This document shows, one piece after another, positions 26,287 through 35,006 of a DNA stretch of 64,000 bases (positions are counted from its first letter, which is position 1; each line of letters begins with the position of its first letter). Origin of the DNA: Marinobacter nanhaiticus D15-8W (lineage in GTDB: Bacteria > Pseudomonadota > Gammaproteobacteria > Pseudomonadales > Oleiphilaceae); the NCBI RefSeq assembly GCF_036511935.1, contig NZ_AP028878.1:248001-312000 (forward strand), in the 5' to 3' direction. Below the pieces are notes generated by a model, which was not told the origin of the DNA, ran no database searches, and saw nothing but the letters and a program-made list of their open reading frames with translations. Made by a program: the position numbers and the translations under genes.

Positions 26287-26401
26287 ATCCCAGGTCTCGT
26301 CAATCCCTTTGGACGGGACGCGACAGCCATGAGGATGTGCCTCAAGTTTGTTGACTGTCGCCCGCGCGGCAGGGCCGGCGCGAAGACTACTCCCCTGGAG
26401 A
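26287..26401 (-). promoter_or_regulatory. yybP-ykoY manganese riboswitch
   Basis: Read on the minus strand, the leader has the conserved 5' element CCAGGGGAGTAG (26388-26399), the P2 hairpin, the L1/L3 element GTCAACAAACT (26350-26360), an ATGGCTGTCGCG segment and the closing GGATTGACGAGACCTGG (26291-26307). The P1 helix forms between CCAGG and CCTGG. This matches the Rfam yybP-ykoY pattern as I know it. Its aptamer binds Mn2+ and turns on exporter expression; here it lies about 75 nt before the GDT1 gene. Confidence 0.85.
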
Positions 26402-26476
26402 TGCGCGGAAGTTTACTCAAGCCCGGGTAAAAGGGCAACTGAAAGATGCACTTGCAACCTTTTTCAAAAAATGAAT

Positions 26477-26495
26477 GATACGGATTTGCATTTGC
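26477..26495 (+). promoter_or_regulatory. Weak Fur box candidate before the siderophore uptake operon
   Basis: GATACGGATTTGCATTTGC matches the 19-bp Fur consensus at 12 positions. It lies within the 377-bp gap between the riboswitch-controlled gene and the ferric reductase gene, about 90 bp before the likely start. Iron control of this operon is expected from its content; the site itself is weak. Confidence 0.35.
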
Positions 26496-26587
26496 GAAGT
26501 GTGGCCATGCTGAGTAAACTCGGTGCTATCTGAATGCCGATCCGGCGCGCCCGACGGCTGGCAATCCTCACGGATCCTTCTCACACC

Positions 26588-27349
26588 ATGGCCCATCCGC
26601 AAAGCACAGACCTGGACCGGTTCTTCGCGCTGTCATCGAGCGTCCTTCCGGCGTTGGCAGGCGAGTGTTCCAGCTGCGACGACGGCTGCATTCGTGCCGG
26701 ACGTGACAATCAGGCCATTATCCAAACCCTCTACGACAACCTGAGTATCGCCAGTCCTGAGGCGGGTATGCCTTACTGGTCGGTGCGTTGCTGGTCACTC
26801 ATGGTGTGGCAGCCGGTAGTGCTGACGCTGATCGGCGTCCACGGTGCCGGCCAATTGCCGCCGCTGGAGGAGCTGCGTCAGAAGGTGGGCAGAGAGATGG
26901 TGGCCGGCTTCCGACTGCCCCAGGGGCGCTGGGAGGGAGGTAATCAGGCAGAGTTGATCCAGCGTGGCGGTGAAGCCTTGCGCTGGCTCGTTGACGCGTT
27001 GCTTGCCGAGCTACAGCAGATTACCCGGATCAAACCCCTGACGGCACGGCGTCTGGTGGCGGATAGCCTGATGGCCGGCGTTGGCCGCCTCGGTGGATTG
27101 CTTCCCGAGGTGTCCCGGGGTGACCAACTGGCCCTGGCCGACGCCTGGCTGGCGGCGACCGGTCTGGAGAACCAGAGCGCGCTGAAGCCCGTTTGCCTGC
27201 CGGATGGCACTGAGTCGCTGGTATTGGATCGCAAGGCCTGTTGCATGCATTATCGCCGTCATGATGGCGATCTCTGCGCCAGCTGTCCCAAGCAGAAGGA
27301 TGCCGTGCGCTTTGAACGCATGAAACAAGAGCTGATTGACGATGCTTGA
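26588..27349 (+). CDS. fhuF: FhuF-like siderophore ferric-iron reductase
   Basis: A 253-residue protein of the FhuF/siderophore-iron reductase family. The C-terminal cysteine motif that holds the [2Fe-2S] cluster is complete: KACCMHYRRHDGDLCASCP, i.e. C-C-x10-C-x2-C. The protein reduces ferric siderophore in the cytoplasm so that iron is released. ATG 26588 is preferred; the in-frame ATG at 26534 adds a basic, non-conserved stretch. Neither start has a strong ribosome binding site. It overlaps the ATPase gene by 8 nt, so reductase and importer are co-translated. An N-terminal CxxC (ECSSCDDGC) at about residue 20 is unusual and may bind metal. Confidence 0.82.
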   Translation: MAHPQSTDLDRFFALSSSVLPALAGECSSCDDGCIRAGRDNQAIIQTLYDNLSIASPEAGMPYWSVRCWSLMVWQPVVLTLIGVHGAGQLPPLEELRQKVGREMVAGFRLPQGRWEGGNQAELIQRGGEALRWLVDALLAELQQITRIKPLTARRLVADSLMAGVGRLGGLLPEVSRGDQLALADAWLAATGLENQSALKPVCLPDGTESLVLDRKACCMHYRRHDGDLCASCPKQKDAVRFERMKQELIDDA

Positions 27350-28109
27350 GCTGAATTCGATCCGCATGAACCGCGATGGCCGAGACATCCTCAAGCTGGA
27401 CCAGCTCTCAATCGCGGCTCACGAATTTACCGTGATCCTGGGGCATAACGGGTCGGGTAAATCTACTTTGATGAACCTGCTGGCCCGCCAACTCGACCCG
27501 GACGAGGGCGAGGTGCGCCTCAATGGTCGTCCGATCCGGCAGTTTTCCCAACGCGCCCTGGCCCGGGAAATTGCCTTCCTGCCACAAAGGCTGCCGGAGG
27601 TTGCCGGTCTCAATGTGCGTGAACTGGTGGCACTGGGTCGATACCCATGGCGCGGACTATTCGGGCGCTGGCGGGCCGAGGACGCCCGGGCCATCGACGA
27701 CGCCATGGCGCGTACGGACGTCACCGTCTACGCTGACAAACTGACCGATCAGCTGTCCGGTGGCGAGCGTCAGCGCGCCTGGATCGCCATGCTGCTGGCT
27801 CAGCAGTCGCCGTTGCTACTGCTGGATGAGCCGACCTCGGCCCTGGACCTGTCCCACCAGTATGAATCCATGGGCCTGTTACGCGAACTCAACCAGACCT
27901 GCGGCCGGGGAGTGGTGGTGATTCTGCACGATGTGAACCTGGCGGCGCGTCATGCCGACCGCATCATTGCGCTCAAGCGTGGCGAAGCGGTGTTCGACGG
28001 CACTCCGGATGAACTGCTTTCACACGACCGCCTCAGTCATCTCTACGGTATTGATATCCAACTTTTACCCCAGCCCGGGCAGGATCGCCCCGTCGCTGTC
28101 GTGGCCTGA
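27342..28109 (+). CDS. fhuC: Ferric siderophore ABC transporter ATPase (FhuC/FecE-like)
   Basis: A 255-residue ATPase with Walker A GHNGSGKST, Q-loop FLPQRLPE, signature LSGGERQ, Walker B LLLLDEPTSALD and H-loop ILHDVN, the pattern of siderophore and B12 importers. The ATG at 27342 lies inside the last codons of the reductase gene. Works with the binding protein and fused permease that follow. The genes form one operon: reductase, ATPase, binding protein, permease. Confidence 0.9.
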   Translation: MLELNSIRMNRDGRDILKLDQLSIAAHEFTVILGHNGSGKSTLMNLLARQLDPDEGEVRLNGRPIRQFSQRALAREIAFLPQRLPEVAGLNVRELVALGRYPWRGLFGRWRAEDARAIDDAMARTDVTVYADKLTDQLSGGERQRAWIAMLLAQQSPLLLLDEPTSALDLSHQYESMGLLRELNQTCGRGVVVILHDVNLAARHADRIIALKRGEAVFDGTPDELLSHDRLSHLYGIDIQLLPQPGQDRPVAVVA

Positions 28110-28124
28110 TCTTCGGAGTCCTTA

Positions 28125-29042
28125 ATGGTAGTGCGTTGTCTTTTGCGGTTAGTCGTTCTCAGTCTGGGGTTGCTGGCCTCTTTTCAAACGCTGGCGGTTA
28201 CGGTCACCGACGCACGTGGCGAACACACGTTCGACTCGGTGCCCCAGCGCATTGTCACCATTAGCTGGGCAATGACCGAGAATGCGCTCGAACTGGGCAT
28301 CGAGCCGGTAGGTGTCGCGGATATCGAGGGTTATACCACCTGGGTTGTTCGGCCTCCGATTCCTGAGGGCGTAGCGGATATTGGCAAACGCCAGGAGCCC
28401 AGCATCGAGAGGCTTGCGGAACTGGAGCCGGATGTCATTATCCTCTCCAACGGTCAGGAAGGCCTTGTCGACAAACTGTCGCAGATTGCCCCTGTTCTCT
28501 ACTTCGACGCATTCAGTGCTGAACAGGACAACGCCGAAACCGCCCGCGATATCTTCATGGAAATGGCCCGGCTGTTTGGCAAGGAAGCCCTTGCCCGGGA
28601 AAAACTGAATGCCATGGATGCCGAATTTGGAGAGCTGGAGTCCAAGCTGCATGCGCATTTCGGTGAAACCCTGCCCGAGGTCACCGGTGTTCGTTTCTTT
28701 AATCAAGCCATCGCCCTGGTGTACGGCTCCAACTCCATGTCCCAGGCGGCCCTGAACAAAATGGGCATCCAGCCCGCCATGACGGTACCTGCCAGCCAAT
28801 GGGGTTTCGCCCAGCGTAAGATCATCGAGCTGAGCAAGATCAAGGATGGCGCCCTGCTCTATTTCAAGCCGGCACCCGGCGTAGAGGATCTGTTTGATTC
28901 GCCCCTCTGGCAGGCCATGCCGGTCGCCCGCGCCGGTCGGGTCGCGCCAGTTGAGTCCACTTGGTCCTATGGCGGCGCGCTGTCTGTGCTATACCTGGCC
29001 CGGGCCCAGACGGAAGCGCTGCTTACGATCGACCCGCAATGA
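28125..29042 (+). CDS. fhuD: Periplasmic ferric siderophore-binding protein (FhuD-like)
   Basis: A 305-residue binding protein of the class III (helical backbone) type. A signal peptide (LLRLVVLSLGLLASFQTLA) is followed by VTVTDARGEHTFDSVPQRIVTISW, the usual opening of the fold, and by RLAELEPDVIILSNGQ in the first lobe. The sequence GVEDLFDSPLWQAMPVARAGRV closes the second lobe. Hydroxamate siderophores are the likely ligands by similarity to FhuD, but no receptor or biosynthesis gene is here to confirm it. It ends in an ATGA overlap with the permease gene. Confidence 0.87.
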   Translation: MVVRCLLRLVVLSLGLLASFQTLAVTVTDARGEHTFDSVPQRIVTISWAMTENALELGIEPVGVADIEGYTTWVVRPPIPEGVADIGKRQEPSIERLAELEPDVIILSNGQEGLVDKLSQIAPVLYFDAFSAEQDNAETARDIFMEMARLFGKEALAREKLNAMDAEFGELESKLHAHFGETLPEVTGVRFFNQAIALVYGSNSMSQAALNKMGIQPAMTVPASQWGFAQRKIIELSKIKDGALLYFKPAPGVEDLFDSPLWQAMPVARAGRVAPVESTWSYGGALSVLYLARAQTEALLTIDPQ

Positions 29043-31066
29043 CCGTAGCCGCGACCCTGGACCGCGCCGAAAGCGGCTGGCTGCGGGCACCGCTCACGCG
29101 TTATCTGTTGGCGGGGGTGGCGCTGCTGGCGGCCCTGCTGATCCACCTTTCCCTGAACAGTACCCTGTCCCTGGCTGACCAGTGGTCCCTGCTCTGGGGC
29201 CGAACCCCTGAAACCTTCGAAGACTTCCAGTTTGTCTACGCCGCCCTGCCACGCGTCGTGCTCGCGGTACTCGTGGGTGCAGTCATGGCAATGGTCGGCA
29301 GTCTGTTGCAACAGGTAACCCAGAACCTCCTGCTCTCGCCAATGACTCTGGGCGCCTCCTCGGGGGCCTGGTTGGCCCTGGTCTGTGTCAATGTCTGGGC
29401 GCCGGAGTTAATGGCCAGTTGGGGTGCGTGGTTCGCCATGGCCGGGGCTTTGTTGTCGGTGATCCTGGTGCTGATGATCGCCGGCCGCAGCGGCCTCAGC
29501 GGCCTGCCGGTCATTCTGGCAGGGATGGCCACCCATATCCTGATGGGCGCCATCGCAACCACGCTCGTGCTGCTCAACCAGTACGCCACGGAAACCCTGT
29601 TTATCTGGGGCGCGGGGGACCTGACCCAGACGGACTGGACCTGGGTGACCTGGCTGCTGCCTAAACTGAGTATCGCGCTACTGGTGTTACTGGTAGCGCC
29701 GCGCCCGTTGACGCTGCTGCGTCTCGGCGACGCCGGGGCCGGAGCCCGGGGATTGAGTACCGGTCCGATTATCGCCGTACTCCTGTTGCTGTCCCTGTGG
29801 TTGGTGGCTTCGGCGATCACGGCGGTGGGCGTCATCAGTTTTATCGGACTGATTACGCCCAATATAGCCCGTGCCGCAGGCGCCCGGACGGCGCGGGACG
29901 AGCTTTGTTTCAGCCTGATGTTAGGCGCGGTGCTGTTGCTGCTGACCGACTGCGTAGCTGTGGAAGCCAGCACCTGGTTCAGTGACCTGGTGCCCAGCGG
30001 GACGGCGGCAGCCCTGGTCGGTGCGCCAGCATTGATCTGGTTTGCCCGTCGCAAGCTGTCGTCACGCGACCAGACCTCGCTACAGTTGCCAGAAGGAGCA
30101 GCGCGCGTCGGTCGGCGCGTGTGGGTGCTGGTGCCCGCGGTGCTGGGGGCGCTAGTGTTGCTGACCCTATGCTTCAAGCCGGACGGTTTTGCCTGGAGTG
30201 CGCCCTGGACCGCCCTGAAGTGGCCGACGGACCTGGTGCTCTCGCTACGTTGGCCACGGCTGGTAACGGCGGCGTGTGCGGGGGTCGGGATGGCGGTTGC
30301 CGGGCTGATTCTGCAGCGCCTGATCCGTAACCCCTTGGCCAGCCCGGATATTTTGGGTATGTCCGCCGGCGCAACCTTGACCCTGGTGCTCTACACCGTA
30401 TTCATAGGCGGTTCGATCCATGAAGCCGGACCGGTGCTGGCCTTTGCCGGCAGCGCAGGCGTGTTGGCCATATTGCTGCTACTGGGACGGCGGACCCACT
30501 ACGCGCCGGGGATCATGATCCTGGTTGGTATTTCCCTGGGGGCGCTGATCGAGGCCGTCGTTCACTTCGTGCTGGCCAAGGGAAGCGACCAGGCGTATAC
30601 CATCCTGGGCTGGCTCTCCGGATCGACCTATCGCGTGTCGGATGCCAAGGCGCTCTGGTTTGCCGGCGGTACCGCCGTATTGTTCCTGCTGGCGTTGTCC
30701 ACCGCGCGCTGGCTGACGCTGATCTCCGCCGGCGATCACATCGCCATGGCGCGCGGGCTGGATACGGGGCGGGCACGGCTGGTGCTGCTGATCCTGGCCT
30801 GCGCACTCTGTGCCCTGGTGACGGCGGTAATGGGGCCGGTAGCGTTCGTCGGCCTACTGGCGCCTCATGTCGCAACACTGATGGGCGCACGGAAAGTCTG
30901 GCCCCAACTCTGGTTGGCACCGCTGGCGGGTATGGTGCTGATGATCTTCTCCGACTGGCTGGGCTGGGCGATTCTGTATCCCAAGCAGATGCCCGCAGGC
31001 ACGATTGCGGCCATTCTGGGCGGCAGCTACTTCATCTTCCTGCTCACACGGCGGCGTCTGGGGTAG
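29039..31066 (+). CDS. fhuB: Fused ferric siderophore permease (FhuB-like)
   Basis: A 675-residue permease made of two FecCD-type halves (about residues 20-340 and 360-675), as in FhuB of E. coli (about 660). Each half has the coupling segment for the ATPase, VGVISFIGLITPNIAR and MGPVAFVGLLAPHVA, and the first-half landmark RVVLAVLVGAVMAMVGSLLQ is echoed by RLVTAACAGVGMAVAGLILQ. The start is ATG 29039, overlapping the binding-protein stop. The 3' end overlaps the convergent MFS gene by 23 nt, so the two transcripts are antisense there. Confidence 0.92.
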   Translation: MTVAATLDRAESGWLRAPLTRYLLAGVALLAALLIHLSLNSTLSLADQWSLLWGRTPETFEDFQFVYAALPRVVLAVLVGAVMAMVGSLLQQVTQNLLLSPMTLGASSGAWLALVCVNVWAPELMASWGAWFAMAGALLSVILVLMIAGRSGLSGLPVILAGMATHILMGAIATTLVLLNQYATETLFIWGAGDLTQTDWTWVTWLLPKLSIALLVLLVAPRPLTLLRLGDAGAGARGLSTGPIIAVLLLLSLWLVASAITAVGVISFIGLITPNIARAAGARTARDELCFSLMLGAVLLLLTDCVAVEASTWFSDLVPSGTAAALVGAPALIWFARRKLSSRDQTSLQLPEGAARVGRRVWVLVPAVLGALVLLTLCFKPDGFAWSAPWTALKWPTDLVLSLRWPRLVTAACAGVGMAVAGLILQRLIRNPLASPDILGMSAGATLTLVLYTVFIGGSIHEAGPVLAFAGSAGVLAILLLLGRRTHYAPGIMILVGISLGALIEAVVHFVLAKGSDQAYTILGWLSGSTYRVSDAKALWFAGGTAVLFLLALSTARWLTLISAGDHIAMARGLDTGRARLVLLILACALCALVTAVMGPVAFVGLLAPHVATLMGARKVWPQLWLAPLAGMVLMIFSDWLGWAILYPKQMPAGTIAAILGGSYFIFLLTRRRLG

Positions 31067-32462
31067 CGCCGGTCCGACCAATGCGTCGTATAGGCCAGAG
31101 TGCGACCAGCACGAATACGGTTACCAGCCACCACGCGGTATGGAAAGCGTCGATGGTGGGCTGGCCATTTGAATGGTCGCCGTATTCGATGGTGAGCGCG
31201 ACGATATTCACTCCGAAAGCCCCGCCCAGCTGACGGGTAAAGTTTATGATGCTGGAGCCGTAGCCGAGTTCATGGGCTTCGAGCGGGTTTAACGCGCCGG
31301 TCGACAGGGCCGGCATGATCAGGCCCAGACCAATCCGGCCGATGACGGCCCACAGCGCCAGCCAGACAAAGCTGAGTCCCACGTCTGATAGGGCGAACAG
31401 CGATGTCGATAGCGCAAAGATCAGGATGCCACCCATGATCATCAGGCGCGCCGGCCGTCGGTCGGCCATCCGTCCGGCAATCGGGAAGGTGACACCCAGG
31501 GCGATGCCGGCGGGGAGCATGAGCAGCCCCGCCTCGGTCGCCGAGTAATGTAGCGCGGACTGCACGAAGAGGGGGATCAGGTAGGTGGACCCGAACAGTG
31601 CCAGGCCCAGGGCAATGGCCCCGAGGCAAGCACTGAAAAATTCTGGACGCAGCAATAAACCCAGGTGCAGCAGAGGATGGTCGGTACGCCGCTGACGCAG
31701 GATAAACAGGGCCAGCGAGATGACCGCTGCACTGCCGCCGATGGCGATGCGCAGGCCCTGGCCTTCAGCGTGCTGCAGTGCATTGAGGGCGTCCAGGCTG
31801 GTGCCGATGAACGTGGCGAGCAGTGCCAGGCCGATGAAGTCGAAACGGTAGGGCTCAGGGCGTGATACCGGCCAGGGCAGGAAGCGGTACACCATATAGA
31901 TGCCTAGCAGGGTTACTGGCGCGGGAGCGAACATCACGTAGCGCCAGCTAAGCTGATCGACGATGAATCCGCCGATAACCGGCCCCAGGGCGGGTGCGAG
32001 AATGACCCCCATGCCGTAAATGCCCATGGCCTGGCCCCGTTTCTCCTTGGGGAAGACCCTGAATACCAGGTACATGGCCATGGGTTGCATAAGGCCGGCC
32101 ACGGCACCCATGCCGATGCGGGCGAGGATCAGCCATTCAGGCCCGGGCGCAAAACCGCCGGCGATGGCTATCAGGGTGAAGATCAGCATGGCCGCCGCCA
32201 GGGAGCGGCGAAGGCCGAAATGGTCGAGTAACCAACCGGTGGTAAGCATGGTGGTGGTCATGGCGGCGATAAAGCCGGTGACCATCCAGTGGGCCTGGCC
32301 CTGGCCGATACCGAAATCCCGCATGATATCCGGCAGCGCCACATTAATGATGGTGGCGCTGAGCACCGTAGCCATGGTGCCCAGCATGACCGTACCCACC
32401 GCCAGCCAACGCCATTTAGGTCCGTATCGGGCTTGCAGGGCCTGCAGGCTGAAGTCGCTCAG
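31044..32462 (-). CDS. MFS multidrug efflux transporter (DHA2/EmrB type), probable CTG start
   Basis: About 472 residues with 14 hydrophobic helices. Motif A appears as GWLLDHFGLRRSL and motif C as GMGVILAPALGPVIGGF, so this is an EmrB-like drug:proton antiporter. The first usual start (GTG 32399) lies inside helix 1 and lacks the normal cytoplasmic N-terminus. The frame is open for 21 more codons and reads SDFSLQALQARYGPKWRW. A CTG at 32462 has GGAGG 5 nt upstream, and no ATG, GTG or TTG exists between the marR stop and GTG 32399. I therefore infer a CTG start. Second gene of a marR-efflux operon. Confidence 0.85.
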   Translation of the reverse strand: MSDFSLQALQARYGPKWRWLAVGTVMLGTMATVLSATIINVALPDIMRDFGIGQGQAHWMVTGFIAAMTTTMLTTGWLLDHFGLRRSLAAAMLIFTLIAIAGGFAPGPEWLILARIGMGAVAGLMQPMAMYLVFRVFPKEKRGQAMGIYGMGVILAPALGPVIGGFIVDQLSWRYVMFAPAPVTLLGIYMVYRFLPWPVSRPEPYRFDFIGLALLATFIGTSLDALNALQHAEGQGLRIAIGGSAAVISLALFILRQRRTDHPLLHLGLLLRPEFFSACLGAIALGLALFGSTYLIPLFVQSALHYSATEAGLLMLPAGIALGVTFPIAGRMADRRPARLMIMGGILIFALSTSLFALSDVGLSFVWLALWAVIGRIGLGLIMPALSTGALNPLEAHELGYGSSIINFTRQLGGAFGVNIVALTIEYGDHSNGQPTIDAFHTAWWLVTVFVLVALWPIRRIGRTGATPDAAV

Positions 32463-32492
32463 GAGAACCTCCGGTGGGCGGGCCGACGAAAA

Positions 32493-32924
32493 TCAGAGCT
32501 TCTGCAGCTGATCCCCGTTAATCATGATGCGATTGAAGACGTTCATGGCGACTGCCAGGTCGTTTTCGTTCACGCCTTCCAGCATTTCCTCGCGCAGCTT
32601 GTCGGCGCGGCTATTGAGGTCTTCCATAAACGCTTCGCCGGCCGGTGTCAGATGAAGGCGGCGTGCACGACGGTCCTTGCTGCAAGGGCGGCGTTCTATC
32701 AGGCCTTGGCCTTCGAGGCTGTCGAGCAGGCGGACCAGGGTGGGGTTCTCGATAGCCATCAGGTTGGCGAGTTCGCGCTGGGTGAGCCCTTCGCCGCCGC
32801 GTTGCAGGTAGACCATAGTGGTCCAACGCGCCTGTGTTACACCGAGGTCCTTGAGACGTTCATCCAGGAGTTTGCGCCAACGCCGGGTGACCCGGGCAAC
32901 GGCAAAAGGAAACTGATCTCTCAT
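32493..32924 (-). CDS. MarR-family regulator of the adjacent efflux gene
   Basis: A 143-residue winged-helix regulator: helix 1 FAVARVTRRWRKLLDERLKD, recognition region TQRELANLMAIENPTLVRLLDSL, wing CSKDRRARRLHLTPAGE, and a C-terminal dimerisation helix. ATG 32924 has GGGAG at good spacing; a GTG at 32957 would add 11 residues. Its stop is about 30 nt before the transporter's probable start, an arrangement typical of SlyA/MarR-type repressors that control their own efflux pump. A near-palindrome upstream is the likely operator. Confidence 0.9.
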   Translation of the reverse strand: MRDQFPFAVARVTRRWRKLLDERLKDLGVTQARWTTMVYLQRGGEGLTQRELANLMAIENPTLVRLLDSLEGQGLIERRPCSKDRRARRLHLTPAGEAFMEDLNSRADKLREEMLEGVNENDLAVAMNVFNRIMINGDQLQKL

Positions 32925-32990
32925 TGGAGTGCTCCCAGCAAGTAAAGGTGGTGTCACTCTGGGAAGTCATCCAGAGCTACGGTTTATAAT

Positions 32991-33002
32991 AGTTTGCTAA
33001 CT
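32991..33002. promoter_or_regulatory. Candidate operator of the marR-efflux operon
   Basis: AGTTTGCTAACT is a near-perfect palindrome (10 of 12 bases) in an AT-rich stretch 67 bp before the marR start, with flanks that continue as AAT and GTT. Size and position suit autorepression by the MarR protein. Confidence 0.5.
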
Positions 33003-33059
33003 GTTGTAATGAAAACAGATACAGGAACAAAATAAATATGAGGGAAAACCGAGAGCGGC

Positions 33060-33281
33060 ATGATGCGCATCATGGTGGTTATGGAACAGCCAATTAGCGG
33101 ATTCTACAAGGATTCTGAGGGCGACTGGGTGGCTCGTCTGGCGTGTGGTCACGGTCAGCACGTGCGTCATCGGCCGCCCTTCGTCAACCGGCCCTGGGTC
33201 ACGACGGCGGCCGGCCGGAAGGGGCGGCTGGGACAGTATCTGGACTGCCTGAAGTGCGATCGCGGCGAGCCCGTGGGCTAA
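33060..33281 (+). CDS. DUF3565 small zinc-ribbon-like protein
   Basis: A 73-residue protein that matches the DUF3565 pattern: QPISGFYKDSEGDWVARL, then CGHGQHVRH, PPFVNRPWV, and a C-terminal LDCLKC. The Cys and His residues (CGHGQHxRH and CxxC) could bind one metal ion. No function is established for the family. Several ATGs are possible (33060, 33063, 33072, 33081); GAGCGG before 33060 is the best ribosome binding site. Stands alone between oppositely oriented genes. Confidence 0.8.
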   Translation: MMRIMVVMEQPISGFYKDSEGDWVARLACGHGQHVRHRPPFVNRPWVTTAAGRKGRLGQYLDCLKCDRGEPVG

Positions 33282-33311
33282 TGCCTGCTACGGGCTCTTC
33301 CAGGCGAGCGT

Positions 33312-34610
33312 CTAATTATCCGTGCCGGTTTTCTTCGGCGGTTCCTCTTCTTCCTGCTCCACTTCCACCGATGACGCGTGAAAATCCTCGTTACGTGGAT
33401 CCATTTCAGCCAGTACCGGCATGGCTTCAGGCATGGTGGTCACGAAGTGCTCCTGCTCGTCCACCGGGATATCTTCGGTCGTAATGATGTAGTACGCGGT
33501 CACGAGCGCCAGCAGCCCCAGGAAGCCGGCGCTGCCGAGGAACAGGCCCATGGGTCCGACCAGCCCGATCAGTTCGCCCATGACCAGTGGTCCGAGCACG
33601 CTCCCCAGTCCGTAGCTGAGCAGCAGCGTGGCACTGGCCGCGACGATACGAGACTGCGGCATGCGGTCGTTGGCGATGGCCACGGCAATGGGATAGAGCG
33701 CAGCGGAAAGACCGGTAAACAGGCCTACCGCCGTAATCAGGGCCAGCGGCAGGTCAACGCCAATGAAAGCGGCCGCCATAGCTGCAACGCCTGCGGCCAC
33801 AGATACGGTGAACAGTACCCGCCGTCGATCGAAACGATCGCAGACGATGCCCATCGGCCATGCCAACAGCATGGCGGCAATGATTGCGATGGCCATGAAT
33901 AGAGAGGTCTGGGCAACGTCAAGGCCGATCAGGGTGGCGTATACCGGGCCCAGGGCATAGAAGGACCCGATCAGCACGCCGCAGATGAATGTGCCAGCCA
34001 CGCCGGTCGTGGCTTCCTGCAGCAGCTTGAATATCGACAGGCGTTCGACCTGCTCGATATGGGGCGCCTCCATCTTGGTCAACGACAGCGGCACCAGGGA
34101 CAGCGCCAACAGGATGCCGGCGACGGTGTAGAGCTGGAAAGCCGCCGGGTCGCCCAGGTTAATGATGAGCTGCCCACCGGCCACGGAAATGAAGAAGACG
34201 ATCTGGTAGACCGCGAATAGCGTGCCACGGTTGGCATTGGTGGCGCGGCTGCTGAACCAGCTTTCGATCACCAGCAGCACACCCGCCATGGCCAGGCCCG
34301 ACAGGGCGCGCAGGATTGCCCAGAAGGTCATCGATACCGCCATCGGGTACAGCAGCGCAGCGACCGCCGCTAATGCCGAAAACACGGCGAAGGCGCGGAT
34401 GTGCCCGACGCGTTCGATAACGCGACCGACCGTGAGCGTACCGACGACGAAACCGATGGAATAGCACACCAGCACCCGACCGATCGTTGCCGGATCGATG
34501 GCTTCGAGGCCCAGGCGGACACCCAGCAGTGTCATCAGGAAGGCATTGCCAGCGACCAGCAGGATCGTACTTAGTATGAGTGCAGAGAGAGAGGTCACCA
34601 TGCGGGTCAT
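33312..34610 (-). CDS. MFS transporter (YcaD-like)
   Basis: A 432-residue protein with 12 hydrophobic helices and an acidic, disordered C-terminal tail (VEVEQEEEEPPKK). The motif A-like loop in the first half is GRVIERVGHIRAF, and the second half has GIVCDRFDRRRVL, the usual pattern of the superfamily. Similar YcaD-type proteins are widespread with no known substrate. ATG 34610 has GGAG 7 nt upstream. Four short AACGTT-containing tandem repeats lie directly upstream in the leader. Confidence 0.85.
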   Translation of the reverse strand: MTRMVTSLSALILSTILLVAGNAFLMTLLGVRLGLEAIDPATIGRVLVCYSIGFVVGTLTVGRVIERVGHIRAFAVFSALAAVAALLYPMAVSMTFWAILRALSGLAMAGVLLVIESWFSSRATNANRGTLFAVYQIVFFISVAGGQLIINLGDPAAFQLYTVAGILLALSLVPLSLTKMEAPHIEQVERLSIFKLLQEATTGVAGTFICGVLIGSFYALGPVYATLIGLDVAQTSLFMAIAIIAAMLLAWPMGIVCDRFDRRRVLFTVSVAAGVAAMAAAFIGVDLPLALITAVGLFTGLSAALYPIAVAIANDRMPQSRIVAASATLLLSYGLGSVLGPLVMGELIGLVGPMGLFLGSAGFLGLLALVTAYYIITTEDIPVDEQEHFVTTMPEAMPVLAEMDPRNEDFHASSVEVEQEEEEPPKKTGTDN

Positions 34611-34623
34611 ACATCAGCTCCGG

Positions 34624-34698
34624 AATGTTAAAGCGATTAGGGAACGTTAGAGCCACAGAAAACGTTAAAAACCACAGGGAACGTTAAAACTGCTAAAG
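34624..34698. repeat. Four degenerate 18-19-bp tandem repeats with AACGTTA core
   Basis: Copies of AAYGTTA begin at 34624, 34643, 34661 and 34680, each followed by an A/C-rich tail (CCACAG in the middle two). The rest of the 396-bp gap to 35007 shows the WYL-gene promoter and otherwise nothing I can name. The repeats begin about 14 bp before the MFS start on its 5' side. They may be regulator sites or a small slippage-born minisatellite. Confidence 0.55.
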
Positions 34699-34936
34699 AG
34701 TGCGCCCCCAAAGCATCGCCAAAGAGGGTTCTCTCACACCATAGCAGCCACTAAAGGAGCATGCCGGGGCAATCCCGAATTACAGCATTGGCGCGGCGTG
34801 TGGGCGATTACGCACTTACCGAAGGGTCGACGTTACCTGAATGTAAGTGGTGGATTTATCTGGAAACCGACAAACTACATGTGCAGTGTTTGACGTTATT
34901 TTACATTAATGTGCCGTAACACGCGGCCCATTGGGA

Positions 34937-34956
34937 AGCTGATAGCATAATCAGCT
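34937..34956. promoter_or_regulatory. Palindromic operator of the WYL regulator gene
   Basis: AGCTGAT and ATCAGCT are perfect 7-bp arms around AGCATA. The sequence includes CATAAT, a possible -10 element. A second repeat, GATCA/TGATC, follows at 34959-34973. The site lies 50 bp before the start, where BrxR/CapW-type proteins bind for autorepression. Confidence 0.55.
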
Positions 34957-35006
34957 CTGATCAGGGATTGATCGGAATCCAATCAGTTTATGAAGAGCGG
35001 CATATC

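Noticed and set aside
26211..26438. N-terminal extension of the GDT1 protein by 76 residues
   Set aside because: The extension is the translated riboswitch; a good ribosome binding site and the family's normal start are at 26210.
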